Shown in pieces: positions 44,667 to 52,481 of a stretch of 64,000 nt of DNA. Numbering within the stretch: position 1 is the first letter of the stretch; every line of letters begins with the position of its first letter. Under the pieces are notes generated by a model. The model saw only the letters and a program-made list of their open reading frames with translations. It had not been told where the DNA came from and ran no database searches. The stretch covers positions 496,001 to 560,000 of the forward strand of contig NZ_CANLYD010000001.1 in the NCBI RefSeq assembly GCF_947495315.1. Direction: 5' to 3'. The stretch comes from an uncultured Aquimarina sp. (GTDB lineage Bacteria > Bacteroidota > Bacteroidia > Flavobacteriales > Flavobacteriaceae). The translations under genes and the position numbers were made by a program.

Positions 44667-44707
44667 ACCCTCATCGGAGTAGTTAACCGGTGAGGGTTGT
44701 TTTTTTA
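44667..44707 (+). terminator. Strong terminator closing the arg operon
   Basis: An 11-bp stem (ACCCTCATCGG / CCGGTGAGGGT, one G-T pair) with a 9-nt loop, followed by TGTTTTTTT. It lies 290 bp after argH, so the arg mRNA may include the repeats in its 3' part. Confidence 0.85.
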
Positions 44708-44714
44708 GTATTCT

Positions 44715-44746
44715 GTTTTTCAATTTTCAATTTTCAATTTTTAATT
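44715..44746. repeat. TTTTCAA short tandem repeat
   Basis: Three to four copies of a 7-bp AT-rich unit stand after the terminator, with slight decay. Low-complexity spacer. Confidence 0.6.
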
Positions 44747-44806
44747 GTAAGCCATTACCCATTATTAATGTTAAATATGTTATATTGAATTAGTAAAATT
44801 ATTAAG

Positions 44807-45541
44807 GTGAAGCATATTACAATCTGTTCTATTTGTACTAATAAGAGTAAAGAAGGATATAAACCAGTTTATGCGGTTGGAGAAATAGATTCAAATTTAA
44901 TGGCTGTATGTACCTGTTCTAAAGGTCATAAAACCCTAACGGTATTAATGGGTGACTTATTTGATGTATTATACACTTCCGCCATGTATGCATTTATTAG
45001 AGGATGTTATTCTGAAAGTGTTATGAGTTTTACAGCTTCTTTAGAAAGAACTTATGAATTCTTCTTAAAAGTAATTATGATTAAAGAAGGGATTTCTATG
45101 GAAACTATTGATGAATTCTGGAAAGAATTAAAAAATCAATCTGAAAGACAGTATGGTGCTTTTTGCTGTCAATACGTAAAAATAACAGATAGACCTTGGA
45201 GAATTGATTCAAATAAGGTTAAATTTAGAAATAGTGTAATTCATAAGGGACATATTGCTACAAGAGAAGAAGTAATTGATTATGCTGATTATACAACTCA
45301 ATTGCAAATGAAAATTTTAGGAATATTGAAATTTGACTTTTATGAAGAATATGGAAAGTTATATTTTCATGAAAAGAAAAGGACTTTGTCAGCAAGAAAA
45401 AAGATTTTCGAAGAGAATGAAAATATTCAATTTAACCAGAGTTCACATCTATCACTTTTCAGATGGAATGATCATGATGTTAAGAATGTTACTTTTGAAG
45501 AAGCTTTAAAAATGATGAAACAATTTGATATAGGTTGGTAA
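44807..45541 (+). CDS. HEPN-like protein with N-terminal cysteine cluster
   Basis: A 244-residue protein with no certain family. It starts at GTG. The N-terminus has CSIC (7-10) and CTC (35-37), which may form a zinc ribbon. The central helical part (FTASLERTYEFFLKVI near 75-90, then FRNSVIHKGHI at 140-150) carries R141-x4-H146, the motif of HEPN-superfamily domains. Many HEPN proteins are ribonucleases, though others only bind nucleotides or proteins. It stands alone after the arg operon terminator, 23 bp before the kinase gene. No antitoxin partner is evident. Function uncertain. Confidence 0.6.
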   Translation: MKHITICSICTNKSKEGYKPVYAVGEIDSNLMAVCTCSKGHKTLTVLMGDLFDVLYTSAMYAFIRGCYSESVMSFTASLERTYEFFLKVIMIKEGISMETIDEFWKELKNQSERQYGAFCCQYVKITDRPWRIDSNKVKFRNSVIHKGHIATREEVIDYADYTTQLQMKILGILKFDFYEEYGKLYFHEKKRTLSARKKIFEENENIQFNQSSHLSLFRWNDHDVKNVTFEEALKMMKQFDIGW

Positions 45542-45564
45542 GATTTAGCAATAAATAAGGACAG

Positions 45565-46446
45565 ATGAAAATAACTTGTTTTGGAGAAGTACTTTGGGAT
45601 ATATTTCCGCATCACAAAAAAATTGGTGGGGCCCCACTTAATGTTGCTTTACGATTAAAAACAATGGGGATCGATTCTTCTATTATCACTAGAGTTGGAG
45701 TGGATGATTTAGGGCATGATATTATCACATATATTGATAAACAAGGGTTGTCTTCAGAAACAATACAAAAGGATTATCAACATCATACAGGAGAGGTGTT
45801 AGTGACCTTGGATAACGAAGGAACTGCTTCCTATGAAATTAGTCGGCCGGTTGCTTGGGATTTTATCAATAGTTCGAAGGAGGCTCTTGCAGATGTAAAA
45901 GCATCGGATGCAATAATTTTTGGTAGTTTGGCTGCCAGGAATGATATTTCCAGAAAGACTTTATTCGAATTACTTGATGAAGCGAAATTCAAGATTTTGG
46001 ATGTAAACCTTCGTCCACCACATTACGATTCAGAATTGCTTTCTGAATTAATGAAAAGAGCAAATTTTATTAAGTTAAACGATGAAGAACTTGATGAGAT
46101 CTGCAATCATTTTAGCATTAAAGAAACTACACTGCATGAGCAGATAAAAGCAATAGCAAATCATACAGATACGGATCAAATTTGTGTTACCAAAGGGGGA
46201 AAAGGTGCCACATTATTTTATGAAGGGTCTTTGTGTCATAATAATGGATACAAGATTGAAGTAGTGGATACGGTAGGAGCTGGAGATTCTTTTTTGGCAA
46301 CTTTAATTTCTAAGTTACTACAGGACAGTGAACCCCAATTAGCCTTAGATTTTGCTTGTGCGATAGGAGCTATGGTGGCAGGAAGTTCAGGAGCAAATCC
46401 TACTTTTACCGATGATGAGATTACAAAATTTATTTCTAATCAATAA
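45565..46446 (+). CDS. PfkB-family sugar kinase, fructokinase-like
   Basis: A 293-residue ribokinase-type kinase. Front motif CFGEVLWDIFPHHKKIGGAP, split as GGAPLNVALRLKTMG (21-35) for sugar binding, and the catalytic VDTVGAGDSFLATL (about 233-246) with the anion hole. The layout and length match bacterial fructokinases. No sugar-specific neighbour decides the substrate. The next genes run the other way and meet it with no gap. Confidence 0.85.
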   Translation: MKITCFGEVLWDIFPHHKKIGGAPLNVALRLKTMGIDSSIITRVGVDDLGHDIITYIDKQGLSSETIQKDYQHHTGEVLVTLDNEGTASYEISRPVAWDFINSSKEALADVKASDAIIFGSLAARNDISRKTLFELLDEAKFKILDVNLRPPHYDSELLSELMKRANFIKLNDEELDEICNHFSIKETTLHEQIKAIANHTDTDQICVTKGGKGATLFYEGSLCHNNGYKIEVVDTVGAGDSFLATLISKLLQDSEPQLALDFACAIGAMVAGSSGANPTFTDDEITKFISNQ

Positions 46447-47253
46447 TTAATCTAATTCTCTAACCCAAATATTTCTGTAATGTACTGGATTACTATGATC
46501 TTGTAATTTGATCGGTCCTTTACCGTGTGGTTCGTTTTTAGGAGGGCCAATATATTCTGTACTTCCCAGAATTTCTACGTGATCTTGTACAAGTACTCCA
46601 TTATGAATCACTGTAAAAGATCCTGATTTGGTTTTTTTACCATCAGTATCAAATTCAGGTGCGTGAAAGATAATATCATAAGTTTGCCATTGATCGTTTG
46701 GTTTTGTGGCATTCACTAGTGGAATATGTTGTTTGTATATTGAAGTAGCTTGACCGTTAGCGTACGTGCGATTTTGATAACTATCTAGAATTTGTACCTC
46801 ATATTTATTCTGAAAGAAAACTCCGCTATTTCCTCTACCTTGTCCTTCTCCTTTAACTAGGTCTGGAGCTTTCCATTCTAAATGTAATTGGACACTTCCA
46901 AAATTATTTTTGGTCTGTATATCACCAGTTCCTGGTTTTACAGTCATGGTTTTATCAGAGTTGATAGTCCAAGCAGCCGCTGTGGAATCTTTGGTTGAGA
47001 TCCATTGGTTTAAGCTGGTTCCATTAAAAAGTTGTATGGCATCTGAAGGCACATTCATATCATTAAAAGAAATCGCTTTAGGTTCTGGGTCCCATACTTC
47101 CGTTTCTTTAGGATCTGTAATTTCCTTTTCAGGAGTTGGAGCTAACTCCTCTTTTTGAGTGTCGTCAACTGTTGTATTGGTCATTTCCTTTTTTTGTTCA
47201 TTACAAGAAAAGATAATGTTTAGCGCAAAAAACAGGTATAATAATTTTTTCAT
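46447..47253 (-). CDS. Lipoprotein with 3-keto-disaccharide hydrolase domain (DUF1080)
   Basis: A 268-residue lipoprotein (lipobox NIIFSC, Cys17) with a low-complexity linker rich in T, E and P (18-55), then the DUF1080/3-keto-disaccharide hydrolase jelly-roll: LFNGTSLNQWIS (75-86), LHLEWKAP, GNSGVFFQNKYEVQILDSY and the closing PIKLQDHSNPVHYRNIWVREL. The family hydrolyses 3-keto-glycosides or binds sugars. The partner GMC dehydrogenase encoded upstream would supply 3-keto substrates. It is the last gene of the leftward cluster and starts 16 bp after the isomerase gene. Confidence 0.83.
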   Translation of the reverse strand: MKKLLYLFFALNIIFSCNEQKKEMTNTTVDDTQKEELAPTPEKEITDPKETEVWDPEPKAISFNDMNVPSDAIQLFNGTSLNQWISTKDSTAAAWTINSDKTMTVKPGTGDIQTKNNFGSVQLHLEWKAPDLVKGEGQGRGNSGVFFQNKYEVQILDSYQNRTYANGQATSIYKQHIPLVNATKPNDQWQTYDIIFHAPEFDTDGKKTKSGSFTVIHNGVLVQDHVEILGSTEYIGPPKNEPHGKGPIKLQDHSNPVHYRNIWVRELD

Positions 47254-47269
47254 CGTGGTGTTTTGTTGG

Positions 47270-48322
47270 TTATAGTCCTAGTATTTTTTTAAGTTGTTCT
47301 TTATCAATTTCTGCTCCGGCAAAATCATCAAAAGCTTTTTGTGTAGCCTCTATGATATGTTTTTGGATAAAAGGCGCACCTTCACTGGCACCTTGTTCTG
47401 GTGATTTGATACAACACTCCCATTCCATCACAGCCCATACATCGCAATCATATTGGGTGAGCTTAGAAAAAATCGATTTAAAGTCAATCTGTCCATCTCC
47501 TAAAGAACGATAACGCCCCGCACGATCTATCCAATCACTATACCCACCAAAAGCTCCTTTTTTTCCGGTAGGATTAAACTCAGAGTCTTTTACATGAAAT
47601 GCTTTAATAAATTCGTGATAGTGATCTATATATTCTAGATAATCCAGTTGCTGCAATACAAAATGGCTTGGGTCGTATAAGATATTAACTCGTTTATGAT
47701 TTCCGGTAGCCTTTAGAAAGCGTTCAAAAGTTACACCATCGTGCAAATCTTCACCGGGATGAATTTCATAACAAACATCTACGCCTTGTTCATCAAAATG
47801 ATTAAGGATAGGTAACCATCGTTTTGCTAATTCTTCAAACCCCATCTCTACTAATCCAGCAGGCCGCTGTGGCCAAGGATGCATGGTATGCCATAGCAAT
47901 GCTCCGGAGAATGTACCGTGAGCTCTGATTCCTAATCGATTACTAGCTGTTGCTGCATTTTTAACCTGAGTAATAGCCCATTCAGTGCGTTTTTTAGGAT
48001 TATTTTTACAATCATCGGGTGCAAAATTATCAAACATTAAATCATATGCGGGATGTACTGCCACTAATTGCCCTTGAAGATGTGAGGATAATTCTGTGAT
48101 TTCTAAACCATAATCAGTGATTTTACCTTTCAGTTCATCACAATAGGTTTGACTTTCTGTAGCTTTATCTAGATCTATTAATCTGGTTTCCCAAGTTGGG
48201 ATTTGTATACCTTTATATCCAAGATCTGAAGCCCATTTGCATAACCCATCCAAGGAATTAAAAGGAGCTTTGTCATCCATAAACTGAGCTAGAAATACTG
48301 CGGGGCCTTTTATCGTTTTCAT
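47270..48322 (-). CDS. Sugar phosphate isomerase/epimerase family TIM barrel protein
   Basis: A 350-residue AP-endonuclease-2-type TIM barrel without a signal peptide, so cytoplasmic. VCYEIHPGEDLHDG (about 187-200), NILYDPSHFVLQQLDY (about 214-229), AFHVKDSEF and AVMEWECC provide the Glu, Asp and His residues for a divalent metal, as in xylose isomerase-like epimerases. In sugar-oxidation clusters such enzymes convert or cleave keto-sugars. The substrate is unknown. It shares the operon with the dehydrogenase, transporter and DUF1080 genes. Confidence 0.82.
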   Translation of the reverse strand: MKTIKGPAVFLAQFMDDKAPFNSLDGLCKWASDLGYKGIQIPTWETRLIDLDKATESQTYCDELKGKITDYGLEITELSSHLQGQLVAVHPAYDLMFDNFAPDDCKNNPKKRTEWAITQVKNAATASNRLGIRAHGTFSGALLWHTMHPWPQRPAGLVEMGFEELAKRWLPILNHFDEQGVDVCYEIHPGEDLHDGVTFERFLKATGNHKRVNILYDPSHFVLQQLDYLEYIDHYHEFIKAFHVKDSEFNPTGKKGAFGGYSDWIDRAGRYRSLGDGQIDFKSIFSKLTQYDCDVWAVMEWECCIKSPEQGASEGAPFIQKHIIEATQKAFDDFAGAEIDKEQLKKILGL

Positions 48323-48329
48323 GTAATTA

Positions 48330-48422
48330 TAGTTTTTGAGTTTTTGAGTGATTAGAGTTTTTAGAGTGCCTTGAATTCTAATAAAGATAAGAACTCAAAT
48401 ACTCAACTCTCCAGTACTCACC
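48330..48422. repeat. Imperfect inverted repeat spacer
   Basis: GAGTTTTTGAGTGATTAGAG and the related opposing ACTCAAATACTCAACTCTC (within about 48395-48415) form a loose inverted repeat in the 105-bp gap between two leftward genes. No T run follows on the minus strand. Confidence 0.5.
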
Positions 48423-48427
48423 ACTTT

Positions 48428-49573
48428 TTATATTTTAGTCCAACTCGCATTATTTTTGCTACTCTCTACTGCTGCATATATAAATTTCATTCCACGAACA
48501 CCATCAGTTACTGTTGGGAAATCAGGGTTAATAGAAATAGGTTTTCCATTTTTTATACTTAATAATTCCTTAGCAAAACTTCTGTAGATCGTAGCAAAAC
48601 CTTCTAAATATCCTTCAGGATGTCCTGCCGGAATTCTAACATATTCTGAAGATTCTGGATATGTGCCATTACCGCCAGGAGTATATATCTGTTTAGGTTG
48701 ATCTAACCATTTTGCAATAAGCTGATTTGGATTTTCCTGATACCACTCTATACTTCCTTTAGTACCATATATCTTAACTCCAAGATTATTTTCTTCACCG
48801 GTAGCAATTTGTGAAAATGACATGATTCCTTTGGCTCCATTTTCAAAACGTAGTAAAACATTTCCATCATCATCAAGACTTCGTCCTTCGCCAAAAGCAG
48901 TAAGATCAGCGGCTATGGCTTCAATTTGGATTCCTGTTATATATTCAATTAGATTTTCTGCGTGAGTACCGATATCTCCTAAAGCACCTCCAATTCCAGA
49001 ACGTTTAGGATCTACTCTCCAAGCTGCTTGTTTTTGGCCCGTTTTTTCTACTGCTGTAGAAAGCCATCCCTGTAGATAGTGTACATTAATTTTTCTGATA
49101 GTTCCGAGGTCTCTTTTGGCAATCATAACTCTTGCTTGTTTCACCATTGGGTATCCGGTATAGTTATGAGTCAACGCAAATACTTTTCCCGAAGATGCAA
49201 CTACCTTTTCTAACTCTATAGCTTCGTCTAAGGTTAAAGAAAGTGGTTTGTCACAAATCACATGAAACCCATGTTCTAAAGCCATTTTTGCAGGAGGGAA
49301 ATGCATATGATTAGGAGTAACGATAGCTACAAAATCCATTCGTTCCTCCTCCGGAAGTTTAGCTTCTTCAATAATCATTTCTTCGAAACTTCCATAAACT
49401 CTATTATCTGATATACCTAGTTCTTTTCCTGAAGTAAGACTTTTTTCTTTACTAGAGGAAAATGCTCCACAAACTAAATCGATCATTCCGTCTATACTAG
49501 CCGCTTTACGATGTACATCACCTATGAATGAACCGGTGCCACCACCGACCATTCCCATTTTTAGTCGAGTCAT
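48428..49573 (-). CDS. Gfo/Idh/MocA family oxidoreductase
   Basis: A 381-residue NAD(P)-dependent sugar dehydrogenase. The Rossmann motif MGMVGGGTGSFIG (6-18) is followed by VTPNHMHFPPAKMALEHGFHVICDKPLSLTLDEA, whose CDKP (about 111-114) holds the catalytic Lys. IGGALGDIGTHAENL (about 196-210) carries the conserved Asp and His. It is cytoplasmic as judged by the lack of a signal. It could reduce or oxidise the 3-position of imported keto-sugars. It lies 1 bp after the transporter gene. Confidence 0.88.
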   Translation of the reverse strand: MTRLKMGMVGGGTGSFIGDVHRKAASIDGMIDLVCGAFSSSKEKSLTSGKELGISDNRVYGSFEEMIIEEAKLPEEERMDFVAIVTPNHMHFPPAKMALEHGFHVICDKPLSLTLDEAIELEKVVASSGKVFALTHNYTGYPMVKQARVMIAKRDLGTIRKINVHYLQGWLSTAVEKTGQKQAAWRVDPKRSGIGGALGDIGTHAENLIEYITGIQIEAIAADLTAFGEGRSLDDDGNVLLRFENGAKGIMSFSQIATGEENNLGVKIYGTKGSIEWYQENPNQLIAKWLDQPKQIYTPGGNGTYPESSEYVRIPAGHPEGYLEGFATIYRSFAKELLSIKNGKPISINPDFPTVTDGVRGMKFIYAAVESSKNNASWTKI

Positions 49574-49574
49574 A

Positions 49575-50807
49575 TTAACTATCTTTATATTCTATTTTTT
49601 CATTCTTGAAGAAGATAGCAAATAATATCATGACTGCTGCTGCAAAAACAGCAGGGAATATCCAAATGCTATTCCAATTGTGTTGTCCTTCTGATATTAG
49701 ATTAGCATCTGTGATTTTTCCAGCAACATAAAACCCAACAAGCATTCCTAAACCATAGGTTGCTAAGGTAATTAAACCTTGTGCTGCGCTTTTGAACTTT
49801 TCTCCAGCTTTAGAATCTGTATAAATCTGTCCAGAAACGAAAAAGAAATCATAACAAATTCCATGTAATGCGATACCAACAATAAGCATAAAAGCTAGCT
49901 CCCCTGAATCACCATAGGCGAATAATAAATACCTGATTCCCCAAGCTAGCATTCCAACTAAAATGGTTTTTTTAAACCCAAACTTTTTAAAGAAAAAAGG
50001 AAGGAGGAGCATAAAAAGTACTTCGGATATTTGACCAATAGTCATTTTTCCTGTAGGTTCCGATATCTTAATTTCGGTTAAAAAATTATTAGCTTGTTGG
50101 TAGTAAAATGCTAGAGGAATACAAATTAGAATTGAAGAAATAAAAAATATTAAAAAATTTCTGTCTTTTAAAAGCTTTATAGCATCCAATCCTAAAATAT
50201 CCGATATAGTTATTTTTTGCTCTTTACTGACTTTAGGAGGTGTCTTGGGTAAAGTGAAACTAAATATACCCAAAACAGCAGAAGCTATAGCTGTCATTAA
50301 AAAGGTGTTTTTTAGCATTCCAGAAGCTACTCCTTCTTCAGAATCCCAATGAAAAGCATAACTAATTAATAAACCAGCGACGATCCATCCTATAGTTCCA
50401 AATACTCGTACAAAAGAGAATTGTTTTGCAGGATCATTCATCTGATTAAAAGAAACAGAGTTTACCAAAGCTAGAGTAGGCATATAGGCAATCATATATC
50501 CTAATACATAAGGATAGAAGGCTGAAAAATCAGTAGCGTTAGCCATTTGATACATGAGTAAAGCTCCAATAAGGTGCAGTACGCCTAAGATACGTTCTGC
50601 ATTAAAAAATCGATCCGCAATCAATCCAATAATAAAAGGAGCAATAATAGCGCCCCAAGATTGTGTAGAGTAGGCCATACCAGATTCTGCACCTGTTGTA
50701 TTTAGAGTATTAGGTAGGTAGCTACCCATAGTTACAAACCAGCCACCCCAAATGAAAAATTCTAAGAACATCATTAAGGATAACTGAAACTGAATGAATT
50801 TCTTCAT
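49575..50807 (-). CDS. NupG-like MFS transporter
   Basis: A 410-residue twelve-segment transporter. The N-terminus QFQLSLMMFLEFFIWGGWFV and GLIADRFFNAERIL are typical of the nucleoside:proton symporter (NupG/XapB) group. In Bacteroidota sugar-oxidation clusters such members likely move sugars or keto-sugars rather than nucleosides, which is an inference from the neighbours. It ends 1 bp from the oxidoreductase gene and starts 13 bp after the isomerase lipoprotein gene. Confidence 0.85.
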   Translation of the reverse strand: MKKFIQFQLSLMMFLEFFIWGGWFVTMGSYLPNTLNTTGAESGMAYSTQSWGAIIAPFIIGLIADRFFNAERILGVLHLIGALLMYQMANATDFSAFYPYVLGYMIAYMPTLALVNSVSFNQMNDPAKQFSFVRVFGTIGWIVAGLLISYAFHWDSEEGVASGMLKNTFLMTAIASAVLGIFSFTLPKTPPKVSKEQKITISDILGLDAIKLLKDRNFLIFFISSILICIPLAFYYQQANNFLTEIKISEPTGKMTIGQISEVLFMLLLPFFFKKFGFKKTILVGMLAWGIRYLLFAYGDSGELAFMLIVGIALHGICYDFFFVSGQIYTDSKAGEKFKSAAQGLITLATYGLGMLVGFYVAGKITDANLISEGQHNWNSIWIFPAVFAAAVMILFAIFFKNEKIEYKDS

Positions 50808-50820
50808 AATAAATAGTTGG

Positions 50821-51807
50821 TTAGTTTAGTTGTTTAGAAAGGTTATTCAATAAATCTCGGGTTGCTATAATACCTTCAATTTCACCCAATCGTTCTCCTT
50901 CATATTCAACTCCGATATATCCCTGATATCCCGAAGCTTTTACAATTTCTAACATCTTTTTATAATCTATAGTAGTTTCATTTCCTTCTGCATCAAAATC
51001 ATAAGATTTAGCGCTCACACCTTTAGCAAATGGCATGAGTTCTTCTATACCTTTATATTTTGGATATTCCTTGATACATTTAGCGCCCCATCGTTCGCCC
51101 CCTTCACGTTCTAAACAGAAATTACCAAAATCAGGAAGAGTACCGCAATTTGGCTTATTAACATTTTTCATAACTTTTGCGAGCAGGGCACCATCAGAAG
51201 ATAAGTATCCGTGATTTTCAACAATTACATTAATGCTTTTAGTAGCAGCATATTCGGATAATTTAGTCAATCCATCTGTTGCTACTTTTACCCATTCCTC
51301 AGGATTATTAGTTCCGAATAGATTAACTCGTATAGAGTGGCATCCTAAAAATTGCGCTGCATCAACCCATTTTTTATGATTTTCTACGGTTTGATTTCTT
51401 TCTTTTTCATCAATAACTGCCAAATCTCCTTCGCCGTCTACCATGATTAATAAATTCTGGACGTTATGTTCGTTGCTTTTAGATTTTAAAGTTTCTAAAA
51501 GCTGTTGCAGTGCTTTATAAGGATCTTTTGCGTCTTTATAAGTATATAGTTGACTTACATATTCGACTCCAGTAAACCCTAGTTCTTTCGCTTTTTTAGC
51601 AAAATCTATAGGATCTAGTTTTCCCGATTGTATTTCTTTATGAAGAGACCATTGCGCTAATGATAACTCGAAATAAGGTTCTGATGCTACAGGTTGTTCA
51701 ATTATCTTTTCTTCTTTCTGTTCGATTGTCGTAGTGTTTTTTGTATTATTCTTACAGGAACTAATGATTAATAAACAGATAAGCCCTTTAAAGATGGTTT
51801 TGTACAT
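50821..51807 (-). CDS. TIM-barrel isomerase/epimerase lipoprotein
   Basis: A 328-residue protein with a lipobox LIISSC (Cys18) and a Glu/Thr linker, followed by an AP-endonuclease-2 type barrel: LAQWSLHKEIQSGKLDPIDFAKKAKELGFTGVEYV (split over about 50-85), INVIVENHGY with metal-site Glu and His, TLPDFGNFCLE, and YIGVEYEGERLGE. The export signal is unusual for an isomerase but is common in these clusters. It probably works on keto-sugars in the periplasm with the GMC enzyme. Confidence 0.82.
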   Translation of the reverse strand: MYKTIFKGLICLLIISSCKNNTKNTTTIEQKEEKIIEQPVASEPYFELSLAQWSLHKEIQSGKLDPIDFAKKAKELGFTGVEYVSQLYTYKDAKDPYKALQQLLETLKSKSNEHNVQNLLIMVDGEGDLAVIDEKERNQTVENHKKWVDAAQFLGCHSIRVNLFGTNNPEEWVKVATDGLTKLSEYAATKSINVIVENHGYLSSDGALLAKVMKNVNKPNCGTLPDFGNFCLEREGGERWGAKCIKEYPKYKGIEELMPFAKGVSAKSYDFDAEGNETTIDYKKMLEIVKASGYQGYIGVEYEGERLGEIEGIIATRDLLNNLSKQLN

Positions 51808-51832
51808 AATTTTAAGTTTAGTTAAGTGGTTT

Positions 51833-52471
51833 TTATAAAGCCCAGTCTTTTCCTCCAGTTAGATTTTGAACAGAATCACAACCAATATACTCTCCGGGAA
51901 CTGGTAAATAATTCAATACATTTTCGGCAATTTCTTTTGATGTTTTAAAACCATAAATAGCTATGTCTCTAACAGAAGAAAGAAATATAAAAGATATCAC
52001 TTCCTGAGAAACTTTTTCTAAATCTTCGGGTGCCTTTACTTCAGACATTTCTTCCCAATATGCTTTTTGTGTTTCTTTAGGAAGCTTTAGATATTTAGAT
52101 AACAATGTATCATATTCTTCTACAGTAATGTCATCAACACTTTTTTCTTCATTGACACCGAGTTCTTTTAAAATAACTCCTGCTCCATGTTTGAACATCT
52201 GTATTTCTTCAACATCATCAATGCCGTTATTGACAAATTTATCTATAAACATAGGTACATGCAATGATTTTGCACCTGGTATATCAGTTTCTGGAATGAT
52301 AAGGTCTACAATTTGTTCTAAGGCTTTGCCTTCATCTATGGATAATAGTTCTGGTGTCCAGTCTAATACATATTCTTTTTGACAGCTTTGTAAAAGACTA
52401 AATATTGCAGGAGTAGCAGCTATATATCCAGCCGATAACCCTATGTTTTTTAATGCTTCTCTTCTGTTCAT
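51833..52471 (-). CDS. Gluconate 2-dehydrogenase subunit 3-like (small subunit)
   Basis: A 212-residue small subunit with a Tat-like N-terminus MNRREALKNIGLSAGYIAATP. The middle (LEQIVDLIIPETDIPGAKSLHVPMFIDKFVNN) is the family signature. Small subunits of this type help fold and export the GMC catalytic partner. In known glucoside 3-dehydrogenases the pair plus a cytochrome c forms the complex. It lies 10 bp after the GMC gene. No cytochrome gene is seen nearby. Confidence 0.9.
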   Translation of the reverse strand: MNRREALKNIGLSAGYIAATPAIFSLLQSCQKEYVLDWTPELLSIDEGKALEQIVDLIIPETDIPGAKSLHVPMFIDKFVNNGIDDVEEIQMFKHGAGVILKELGVNEEKSVDDITVEEYDTLLSKYLKLPKETQKAYWEEMSEVKAPEDLEKVSQEVISFIFLSSVRDIAIYGFKTSKEIAENVLNYLPVPGEYIGCDSVQNLTGGKDWAL

Positions 52472-52481
52472 GGTATGGATG

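Noticed and set aside
44715..44746. Short tandem array that could be read as a CRISPR remnant
   Set aside because: The unit is 7 bp without spacers and no cas gene is present. It is low-complexity sequence.
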